A DNA stretch of 5,210 bases from Flavobacteriaceae bacterium (GTDB taxonomy: Bacteria; Bacteroidota; Bacteroidia; Flavobacteriales; Flavobacteriaceae), in the NCBI GenBank assembly GCA_013214275.1, contig JABSPP010000143.1, forward strand, positions 1 to 5,210, in the 5' to 3' direction. Both the position numbers and the translations under genes were made by a program. Shown here one piece after another: positions 1-5,210 of the stretch. A model generated the notes under the pieces. The model was not told the DNA's origin and searched no databases. It saw nothing but the letters and a program-made list of their open reading frames with translations. Every line of letters begins with the position of its first letter. Position 1 is the stretch's first letter.

Positions 1-1235
1 CGACCGTAAGCAATAATAGATTAGAAAATATATTTACGACGTACCAAGACACTCAGAATCAAATAGGAGTTATTTTTAAAAATGATGCTGTAGAGTCAGA
101 GACAAAACTACGTTATACACGGACTAAGTTCGTAAACGACTGGAAGCTCATCGGTGGTTTTAACACCCAATATTCTTACTACACCAACAACACACAGAAT
201 ACCACAGATGGCATCTTTTTTAATACCGAAATTGACTTTATAAAGTATGGATTGTTCTTTAATGGAACTAAGTCGTTTTTTAATGATAAGCTAGATATTT
301 CACTTGGCTTTAGGATGGATGATGACAGTTTTACCACCAATGATAATTTATTTTCAACATTTTCACCACGCTTGTCACTTACTTATGAATTTATAGAGAA
401 TTGGCGAATTAGTACTACTGTAGGAAGGTATTTTAAATTACCTCCTTACACCATTTTAGGGTTTAGAGATCAAAATAATCGCTTGTCTAACCAAGATGTA
501 AGCTATACACAAAGCGATCATTATGTAATTGGCTTGCAATACATTCCTAGTCCGTCTGCTATTATTTCTCTAGAAGGTTTTTACAAGCAATATCGAGATT
601 ATCCAGTTTCTGTTTTAGATCGAGTATCTTTGGCAAATAAAGGGGCAGACTTTGAAGTTTTAGGAAATGAAGATGTAGAAACCATAGGTAAGGGGAGGAG
701 CTATGGATTAGAATTTCAATACCAACAGAAATTAACCAATCACTTTTATAGTATATTTTCGTATACTTATTTCTACAGTGAATTTACAGGTTTTGACACC
801 TCTATGTACCGCCCTTCTGTATGGGATAGCCGACATCTGGTATCATATGTAGGAGGATATAAACTGAAGAAGAACTGGGAGATTAGTTCTCGATATCGAT
901 TTGCAGGAAAAACACCTTTTGTCCCTGTAGATTTGAATCAAACTTTAACCAGCTATCCCGAAATTATTCTAGATTACAATAGACTTGGGGAGGAGAAGCT
1001 CGCCATTTTTAGTCAGTTGGATGTTAGAATAGACAAGAAATGGAACTATCCTGAATGGACTCTTAATATCTTTTTTGAAGTACAAAATATGTTAGCTCAA
1101 GAAATCCCCACACCACCAGAATACGGCTTGTCACGTGATGATAGTGGAAATTTAATAACTCCCTTAGCCTTAACTCAGTTAGAGCAAACAACCAACACTC
1201 CCATCCCCAGTATTGGTATAGTCGTTGATTTTTAA
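1..1235 (+). CDS. TonB-dependent receptor, C-terminal beta-barrel part (5' truncated by window edge)
   Basis: The reading frame is open from base 3 to the TAA at 1233-1235, giving 410 visible residues with no start, so the real start lies upstream of the window. An apparent TTG start at 252 is internal and should be ignored. What is seen: alternating aromatic/polar beta-strands throughout; a YKQYRDYP strand (582-605) and a GKGRSYGLE strand (687-713), both typical of barrel strands in Bacteroidota TonB-dependent receptors; and a C-terminus ending in VVDF, with the terminal Phe used for BAM-dependent insertion. Known of the family: a 22-strand outer-membrane barrel with an N-terminal plug that imports substrates using TonB/ExbBD energy. 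The plug, TonB box, signal peptide and any carboxypeptidase-like N-terminal domain would lie outside the window. The substrate cannot be told: no SusD-like partner follows, and the next gene is convergent. The family call is firm; the specificity is unknown. Confidence 0.93.
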   Translation, partial: TVSNNRLENIFTTYQDTQNQIGVIFKNDAVESETKLRYTRTKFVNDWKLIGGFNTQYSYYTNNTQNTTDGIFFNTEIDFIKYGLFFNGTKSFFNDKLDISLGFRMDDDSFTTNDNLFSTFSPRLSLTYEFIENWRISTTVGRYFKLPPYTILGFRDQNNRLSNQDVSYTQSDHYVIGLQYIPSPSAIISLEGFYKQYRDYPVSVLDRVSLANKGADFEVLGNEDVETIGKGRSYGLEFQYQQKLTNHFYSIFSYTYFYSEFTGFDTSMYRPSVWDSRHLVSYVGGYKLKKNWEISSRYRFAGKTPFVPVDLNQTLTSYPEIILDYNRLGEEKLAIFSQLDVRIDKKWNYPEWTLNIFFEVQNMLAQEIPTPPEYGLSRDDSGNLITPLALTQLEQTTNTPIPSIGIVVDF

Positions 1236-1339
1236 AATTTACCATCTTTGACTGAGATTCTATTTCAAATCATTGATAGATAGGTCTTTATTTTAAAATG
1301 ATATACCCCTTGCAGGACGTATCGATTTTATTACATGGA

Positions 1340-1371
1340 TTTTCCCTAGAAAATAAGGGGAAAAAACCCTA
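1340..1371. repeat. Overlapping short inverted repeats (two mutually exclusive hairpins)
   Basis: TTTTCCCT (1340-1347) can pair with GGGGAAAA (1357-1364), including one T-G pair, around a 9-nt A-rich loop. The same G-run (AGGG, 1356-1359) can instead pair with CCCT (1367-1370). The two stems share the G-run and exclude each other. Both are short. The element lies about 105 bp beyond the receptor stop. It could be a decayed repeat or a weak 3'-end structure; no U-run follows, so it is a poor intrinsic terminator. Confidence 0.3.
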
Positions 1372-1457
1372 GCATCGTTTCAACCTCTCACATTACATTA
1401 GCAAAAAATTAGAGCTTTAATTAGATTAAATGTTAGCATTATGTTTAAGTGAAAGTG

Positions 1458-1471
1458 TTGATAACTATCAA
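1458..1471. repeat. Perfect 6-2-6 palindrome (TTGATA-AC-TATCAA)
   Basis: TTGATA at 1458-1463 and TATCAA at 1466-1471 are exact inverted repeats around an AC spacer. The symmetry and size would fit a binding site for a dimeric protein, but no promoter or gene start is near and both neighbouring genes end in this gap. It directly abuts the larger hairpin at 1473-1524, so it may belong to the same element. In A/T-rich DNA a 12-bp palindrome can arise by chance. Confidence 0.3.
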
Positions 1472-1472
1472 G

Positions 1473-1524
1473 AGATGTTCGCCTTCCCAAATCAAGTCAG
1501 GGGGGAGGTTTGGGAGTGGCATCT
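1473..1524 (+). repeat. Long imperfect hairpin, REP-like element or terminator candidate
   Basis: A 10-bp stem pairs 1484-1493 with 1507-1516 (two T-G pairs, otherwise Watson-Crick) around a 13-nt G-rich loop (1494-1506). Pairing continues outward: CC (1482-1483) with GG (1518-1519) across a one-base bulge at 1517, then AGATG (1473-1477) with CATCT (1520-1524) across a 4-nt bulge at 1478-1481. That makes about 17 pairs in total. A TTTT follows within AATC-containing sequence, so on the plus strand it could act as an intrinsic terminator, though it lies about 240 bp past the receptor stop and the T-run is short. The G-rich composition contrasts with the A/T-rich surroundings and resembles REP-type palindromes scattered in Bacteroidota genomes. 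That resemblance is an inference; no other copy is in the window. Confidence 0.4.
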
Positions 1525-1773
1525 TTTAATCTACGCTGTATTTTTCTCGTGTTCTTTTTTGAATGTAAAGATTTAAAAGTGATTATCCCTCAAACACAAT
1601 CCTTAGGTTTATGCACAAAGAATTTTAATCATTCACTTCAAGTATCCACTTTCTAGGAGACTAAAAATTAAATTACAAAGAATAAAAAAATAAGTTAATA
1701 TATTGGAAATTGGTTTCTTTGAGCCACAGGGCTATTGGTATTTTTAAAGAGCATTTTTGATAACATTTTCGTA

Positions 1774-2181
1774 TTAATAAAAGAAAAGTTCAAACTGTGT
1801 CATATTTTGTATGAAGAACTCATAGCATTCTCGCAAGGTATCTTTATTGTGAATACTGAATTTGGACTTGTGAATGACATATACTCTATGTATGATTTTT
1901 CCATTGTCTAGTTCAAAATGATCATCAAAGATGACTTCTGATAGATCATTATTTTTGAGAGGTGACTTTAGTTGGAGCAGCTGTTCGTATATAATTTGAT
2001 TGAAAATTTCATCAGAGTGTTCCAAATCTAATGTGACCATTGCTTTTTTGCGGTCAGCGACAAACTTAAAAGAAAGTCCTTTGATTTTTGTGTTGTACAG
2101 AAGCCATTTTCTTGGGAATGCCTTCCCAAAACTTGTCCAGAATTCCTGTCGAATTATAGCTGATTCTTCCCTGCTAAACAT
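1774..2181 (-). CDS. DUF4268 family protein
   Basis: A 135-residue cytosolic protein with no signal peptide or membrane segment. It runs from ATG (2181-2179) to TAA (1776-1774). A TTG one codon upstream could be read as the start, but the ATG fits better: it overlaps the miaE stop in a TGATG junction, implying translational coupling. Family features seen: the N-terminal SREESAIIRQEFWTSFGKAF, the central IKGLSFKFVADRKKAMVTLDLE, the NGKIIHRVYV strand followed by SIHNKDTLRE, and the C-terminal MTQFELFFY. These match the DUF4268 domain as I know it from Bacteroidota and some restriction or nuclease-related proteins. In other proteins the domain is fused to nuclease-like parts; here it stands alone at the usual single-domain length. 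Its function is unknown. The link to miaE shows co-expression and says nothing sure about its activity. Confidence 0.85.
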   Translation of the reverse strand: MFSREESAIIRQEFWTSFGKAFPRKWLLYNTKIKGLSFKFVADRKKAMVTLDLEHSDEIFNQIIYEQLLQLKSPLKNNDLSEVIFDDHFELDNGKIIHRVYVIHKSKFSIHNKDTLRECYEFFIQNMTQFELFFY

Positions 2182-2762
2182 CAACCGTGTACCTTGGCTA
2201 GTGTACCTCTCTTTTTCATCATGTTGGCTTCAAAGGCTAGTAGATCCTGCCACTTTTGATCTACATCATTCCGATCCATATAAGTTCTAGCATAGCCTAG
2301 AAAAAGGGTATAATGATTGGCTTCAGAGATCATCAGATCCTTGTAAAATTTGGATAATTCTTGATCATCCAAATGCTCAGAAAAAACCTTAAACCGTTCG
2401 CAGCTTCTCGCTTCAATTAGTGCAGCAACTAACAATCTATGCACCAAAGCTTCTATTCTATCGTGGGTGTGAGGAAAGAACTTTTGCAGTCTTAGAGCGT
2501 AATCATTTTTGGTTGCTTTCCCCAGTGTCATATCTCTGCTTATCATTAAATGATGAACCATACGGAAGTGTTCCATTTCCTCTATAGCAATATCACTCAT
2601 GTCTTTAACTAGTTGGGTTTCCTCAGAATAGTTAATGATAATAGATACAGCATTTGAAGCTGCCTTTTGCTCTGCAAAAGCATGATCTGTAAGTAATTGT
2701 TCCAATCCATTTTGAGCAACATCTACCCACGAGGTTGCCGTTTCAAATTTTAATCCTAACAT
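2181..2762 (-). CDS. miaE: tRNA-(ms2io6A)-hydroxylase MiaE
   Basis: A 193-residue ferritin-like diiron monooxygenase, acting in the cytosol. The family hydroxylates the isopentenyl group of ms2i6A (or i6A) at position 37 of tRNAs reading U-starting codons, after MiaA and MiaB have acted. All iron ligands of the four-helix bundle can be placed: Glu31 (in AEQKAA), Glu62 and His65 (in EEMEHF), Glu117 (in IEARSCERF), and Glu147 and His150 (in SEANHYTLFLG). This is the paired E...ExxH...E...ExxH arrangement, so the enzyme should be active. Its length is that of the shorter MiaE form, without the extra N-terminal region of the enterobacterial protein. The ATG start at 2762 lies about 15-20 bp below a good Bacteroidota-type promoter and has no clear Shine-Dalgarno sequence. 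It is the first gene of an operon with the DUF4268 gene. A generic ferritin-like protein is the alternative, but the motif set is specific. Confidence 0.93.
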   Translation of the reverse strand: MLGLKFETATSWVDVAQNGLEQLLTDHAFAEQKAASNAVSIIINYSEETQLVKDMSDIAIEEMEHFRMVHHLMISRDMTLGKATKNDYALRLQKFFPHTHDRIEALVHRLLVAALIEARSCERFKVFSEHLDDQELSKFYKDLMISEANHYTLFLGYARTYMDRNDVDQKWQDLLAFEANMMKKRGTLAKVHG

Positions 2763-2781
2763 TCTAATTATTCTATTTCGA

Positions 2782-2814
2782 CAAAATTAATTGAATGAGT
2801 CGGAATTATTACAA
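2782..2814 (-). promoter_or_regulatory. Bacteroidota-type promoter for miaE
   Basis: Read on the minus strand, a -33 TTG (2814-2812) is followed after 22 bases by TAATTTTG (2789-2782), a perfect match to the -7 consensus TAnnTTTG of the Bacteroidota primary sigma factor. The spacing falls in the accepted range (about 17-23). Transcription should start near 2776-2778, giving a leader of roughly 15 nt before the ATG at 2762. Confidence 0.6.
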
Positions 2815-2831
2815 AATTTTAGTGAAATCGA

Positions 2832-2859
2832 TTCTGATGGTGGATTTTTTGTATTTTCG
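2832..2859 (+). promoter_or_regulatory. Possible promoter for the antiporter gene
   Basis: TATTTTCG (2852-2859) differs from TAnnTTTG at one position. A TTC (2832-2834) stands 17 bases upstream where TTG is expected. Both boxes are imperfect, so this is a weak prediction, but no better match exists between miaE and the ATG at 2877. The implied leader is about 12 nt. Confidence 0.3.
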
Positions 2860-2876
2860 AAATTCAATAAAAGCAT

Positions 2877-4694
2877 ATGATAGAATTGGCGGGTATTATC
2901 ATTTTTGGAATTTTAGCGCAGTGGGTGGCATGGCGATTTAAAATACCAGCAATCCTCCCCTTGATTTTAATAGGGTTACTCGTAGGACCCATTGCAGCAG
3001 AATTTTTAACTGATGATCAATCAAAATATATCGAACCTATCTGGAATGGTGAAAAAGGGTTGTTTCCTGGAGAGGCATTATACTATTTCGTATCTCTTGC
3101 CATTAGTATCATTCTATTTGAAGGAGGGCTAACGCTAAAGCGAAATGAAGTCAAAAATGTAGGTCCTGTAATTACCAAACTTATCACACTGGGATCTGCT
3201 GTAACCTTTTTTGGAGCAGGAATATTGGCACATTATATCATTGGATTACGGTGGGATTTATCGTTCTTATTTTCAGGATTGATCATTGTAACAGGGCCTA
3301 CAGTTATTACTCCAATTCTGAGAAACATTCCATTAAAAAAAGACGTTTCAGCGGTATTAAAATGGGAGGGGATTTTAATCGATCCTATCGGGGCATTAGT
3401 TGCTGTATTGGTCTTTGAATTTATTAGTGTGGGAGGCGATAGTGGCTTTACTAAAACGGCATTGACCGAATTTGGTAAAATCCTACTGTTTGGAACTTCT
3501 TTTGGTTTTACCTTCGCACATGCACTTGCCTTTATTATTAATAAAAAGTGGGTTCCACACTACCTTATGAACGTGGTATCATTATCTACTGTACTACTAG
3601 TCTTTGTAGAATCTGAAATATTTGCTCATGAATCTGGATTGTTGGCGGTGGTTGTAATGGGAATGGTACTCGGAAATGGAAAATTAAAAAATTTAAAAGA
3701 GCTATTGTACTTCAAAGAATCACTCAGTGTCCTATTAATCTCAGTTCTTTTTATCTTATTAGCAGCAAATATTAACATGAGTGAACTCAAGCTCTTATAC
3801 ACCTGGGATGCGCTCATATTGTTTTTTTTAGTTGTATTTGTAATAAGACCTATTGCCGTATTTTTAAGTACATGGGGATCAAATTTAAAACGCAACGAAA
3901 AACTCTTTATTAGTTGGGTAGGTCCTAGAGGAATTGTAGCCGCAGGTATAGCATCGCTCTTTGGAAGTAAATTGATAAAACAAGGAGTAGTGGGTGCAGA
4001 ATACATTACACCGCTGGTCTTTATGGTGGTATTGGGAACCGTTTTGTTAAATGCCACTACAGCGAGAATATTCGCTAAAGGAGTGGGTGTTTTCTTGAAA
4101 AATTCTGATGGGATTTTAATTGTAGGTGCATCAAAAGCTTCAAGATTAATTGCCAGTTATCTCCAAAAATTTGGAAAAAGAGTCGTACTAATTGACGCGA
4201 ATAAAACATTTGTAGCAAATGCGTTGAGCATGGGGCTGGAAGCTTTTGAGTATAACATTTATGACGATGACCTCAGCGACAATATCGAGCTGAACGATAT
4301 TGGTTATTTAATCGCTATGACAGGAAGTGATACCGTTAACGAATATGCGCTTAAAAACCTATCAAAAGAGTTTGGAGAGCACGGAGCCTTTCGAGTAGCG
4401 ACAGCCGATGAGGTAAAAAATAAGAATTTTGACAATAAAGCGATCTTCTTTAGCCCAAAGGACGACTACATCAACATAAGCGAAGCGGTTCGTAATGATC
4501 CTAATATCAATGAAATTGCTATTAAATCTGAAGAAGAATTTGAATCAACTCTTCAAAAAATACACAATCAGCCAGCATCTATTCCGTTATTCGTAATTAC
4601 CGAGGATAGCAATATTTATTTACTGTCGGAGTTTGAATCTAAAAACTTTTCCCTAGAAAAGTCCAAATTAGTATATCTGGGAAATAAAATTTAG
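2877..4694 (+). CDS. CPA1-type cation/proton antiporter with C-terminal TrkA-N-like domain
   Basis: A 605-residue inner-membrane protein. About 13 hydrophobic segments fill residues 1-400, followed by a cytosolic domain. The family exchanges Na+ or K+ for H+ across the inner membrane for pH and salt homeostasis. Seen: FEGGL at 81-85, TGPTVITPILR at 139-149, WEGILIDPIGA at 163-173 with the probable ion-binding Asp169, and VGPRGIVAAG at 348-357 with the conserved Arg351 of CPA1 exchangers. Residues 412-441 form a Rossmann-type start (ILIVGASKAS, then VVLIDAN with acidic Asp440), as in TrkA-N/RCK domains that gate by nucleotide binding. The C-terminal part (about 566-603) reads like a small beta-rich RCK_C-type piece. 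Odd: Ile168 stands where many CPA1 proteins have Asn, and the nucleotide-binding loop lacks the second and third glycines of GxGxxG. The ATG at 2877 has no Shine-Dalgarno sequence but begins directly with the first membrane helix. Whether it carries Na+ or K+ cannot be told. Confidence 0.92.
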   Translation: MIELAGIIIFGILAQWVAWRFKIPAILPLILIGLLVGPIAAEFLTDDQSKYIEPIWNGEKGLFPGEALYYFVSLAISIILFEGGLTLKRNEVKNVGPVITKLITLGSAVTFFGAGILAHYIIGLRWDLSFLFSGLIIVTGPTVITPILRNIPLKKDVSAVLKWEGILIDPIGALVAVLVFEFISVGGDSGFTKTALTEFGKILLFGTSFGFTFAHALAFIINKKWVPHYLMNVVSLSTVLLVFVESEIFAHESGLLAVVVMGMVLGNGKLKNLKELLYFKESLSVLLISVLFILLAANINMSELKLLYTWDALILFFLVVFVIRPIAVFLSTWGSNLKRNEKLFISWVGPRGIVAAGIASLFGSKLIKQGVVGAEYITPLVFMVVLGTVLLNATTARIFAKGVGVFLKNSDGILIVGASKASRLIASYLQKFGKRVVLIDANKTFVANALSMGLEAFEYNIYDDDLSDNIELNDIGYLIAMTGSDTVNEYALKNLSKEFGEHGAFRVATADEVKNKNFDNKAIFFSPKDDYINISEAVRNDPNINEIAIKSEEEFESTLQKIHNQPASIPLFVITEDSNIYLLSEFESKNFSLEKSKLVYLGNKI

Positions 4695-4751
4695 TTGACG
4701 AAATTTATTTGTGAATGTTAGACGATTTGATTTTTAAATGACGTGCTTTGA

Positions 4752-5204
4752 ATGAAAAATTTTTTTGACCAATCAGTTTCTGATAAAACGATTACAAGGA
4801 TCAATTTGTTGAGTAATGCATCTCAACCCAAATGGGGTAGAATGACCGTAGCACAGATGCTAGCACATTGCAGTGTAATGTTTGAGATGATCTTCTCGGA
4901 TAAGCATCCTCAACCGTGTTTTCTGAAAAAAATTTTCCTCAAAGTTTTTGTGAAAAATATTGTCATAGGAGAGAAGCCATATCCCAAACATCTGGCAACC
5001 ACAGCTCAATTTTTGATCACTGATAGTAAGCAGTTTGATGATGAGAAAGAGCGATTAATTGGGTTTATCCACAAAACTCAAAAGCTAGGAGGGAATTATT
5101 TTAAAAATAAAATATCACTTTCTTTTGGAAAACTTTCAGAAAAAGAATGGAGTAACATGCTTTATAAACACCTAGATCATCATCTAAAACAATTTGGAGT
5201 CTAA
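4752..5204 (+). CDS. DUF1569 (DinB-like) family protein
   Basis: A 150-residue protein that appears cytosolic. It matches the DUF1569 family of the DinB/YfiT-like four-helix-bundle superfamily: WGRMTVAQMLAHC at residues 28-40, KPYPKHLATT at 75-84, HKTQKLG at 107-113, and the C-terminal signature SFGKLSEKEWSNMLYKHLDHHLKQFG at 124-149. His39 with His140, His143 and/or His144 could form the metal-binding His cluster typical of DinB-like folds. Some relatives are metal-dependent thiol-transferases, but no reaction is known for this family. The ATG at 4752 fits the family N-terminus. It lies 57 bp after the antiporter stop on the same strand. I found no good promoter in that gap, so co-transcription is likely but unproven. 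The stop lies six bases from the window end, so what follows is unseen. Confidence 0.87.
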   Translation: MKNFFDQSVSDKTITRINLLSNASQPKWGRMTVAQMLAHCSVMFEMIFSDKHPQPCFLKKIFLKVFVKNIVIGEKPYPKHLATTAQFLITDSKQFDDEKERLIGFIHKTQKLGGNYFKNKISLSFGKLSEKEWSNMLYKHLDHHLKQFGV

Positions 5205-5210
5205 TTTTAA

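Larger units (their letters stand above)
1236..1773. other. 538-bp gene-free region between convergent genes
   Basis: Stops are frequent in all six frames and I found no credible small gene. Both flanking genes end here (the receptor on +, the DUF4268 gene on -), so no promoter is required, and I found no TTG/TAnnTTTG promoter pair on either strand. The region is longer than usual for a convergent junction. It is mostly A/T-rich, with a conspicuous G-rich patch at about 1499-1519. Structured elements within it are listed separately: overlapping short inverted repeats at 1340-1371, a perfect 6-2-6 palindrome at 1458-1471 and a long imperfect hairpin at 1473-1524. From about 1530 to 1773 I see only A/T-rich sequence with a weak 4-bp stem (AGCC/GGCT, 1722-1733). 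Confidence 0.75.

Noticed and set aside
1063..1245. 60-codon open frame on the minus strand
   Set aside because: Antisense to the end of the receptor gene, with no start-site signals and no family resemblance.
1722..1733. AGCC/GGCT stem as a terminator downstream of the DUF4268 gene
   Set aside because: Only four base pairs and no T-run next to it on either strand; too weak to call.
2000..2290. 96-codon open frame on the plus strand
   Set aside because: It lies antisense across the junction of miaE and the DUF4268 gene, both of which have clear family motifs; its translation resembles no known protein.
3626..4057. 143-codon open frame on the minus strand
   Set aside because: Antisense shadow of the antiporter's membrane domain; low-complexity Thr/Asn/Ser-rich translation with no recognisable motif.
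4695..4751. Promoter in the gap before the DUF1569 gene
   Set aside because: A TTG occurs at 4695-4697, but the best -7 candidates (4704-4711, 4722-4729) miss the TA of TAnnTTTG or have the wrong spacing.
4738..4755. Five-codon ORF (MTCFE) whose TGA overlaps the ATG of the DUF1569 gene
   Set aside because: It could act as a coupling leader, but it has no ribosome binding site, and an ORF this short is expected by chance.
1..5210. Defence system, CRISPR array, prophage or transposase gene
   Set aside because: No spaced direct repeats, no nuclease, helicase, integrase or transposase motifs; DUF4268 alone is not enough to argue for a restriction-type system.

Overview
This AT-rich window looks like chromosomal DNA from a member of the Bacteroidota, most likely a marine-type Flavobacteriia or Cytophagia bacterium. 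The evidence is a TonB-dependent receptor with Bacteroidota-style barrel motifs and a terminal Phe, genes that lack a clear Shine-Dalgarno sequence, a promoter matching the Bacteroidota TTG/TAnnTTTG pattern, and DUF4268, MiaE and DUF1569 proteins close to the forms common in that phylum. The assignment rests on recognising protein families by eye, not on a database search.

Layout: (1) Positions 1-1235 (+) hold the C-terminal part of a TonB-dependent outer-membrane receptor, cut by the window edge. (2) Positions 1236-1773 are a gene-free stretch between two convergent genes. It holds a long imperfect hairpin with a G-rich loop (REP-like element or terminator candidate), a small perfect palindrome beside it, and a cluster of short overlapping inverted repeats. 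(3) On the minus strand, miaE (2762-2181), encoding a diiron tRNA hydroxylase, is followed by a DUF4268 gene (2181-1774). The two share one base in a TGATG junction, so they form a tight two-gene operon. (4) A 114-bp divergent intergenic region separates miaE from a plus-strand gene (2877-4694) for a CPA1-type cation/proton antiporter with a cytosolic TrkA-N-like domain. (5) A DUF1569 (DinB-like) protein (4752-5204) follows 57 bp downstream on the same strand and may be co-transcribed.

The genes cover unrelated housekeeping and envelope roles: nutrient uptake across the outer membrane, tRNA modification, ion and pH homeostasis, and two proteins of unknown function. I see no defence system, CRISPR array, transposase, phage gene or biosynthetic cluster, and nothing that supports a new multi-gene system. 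The points most worth a second look are the structured elements in the 538-bp gap and the altered signature motifs of the antiporter.
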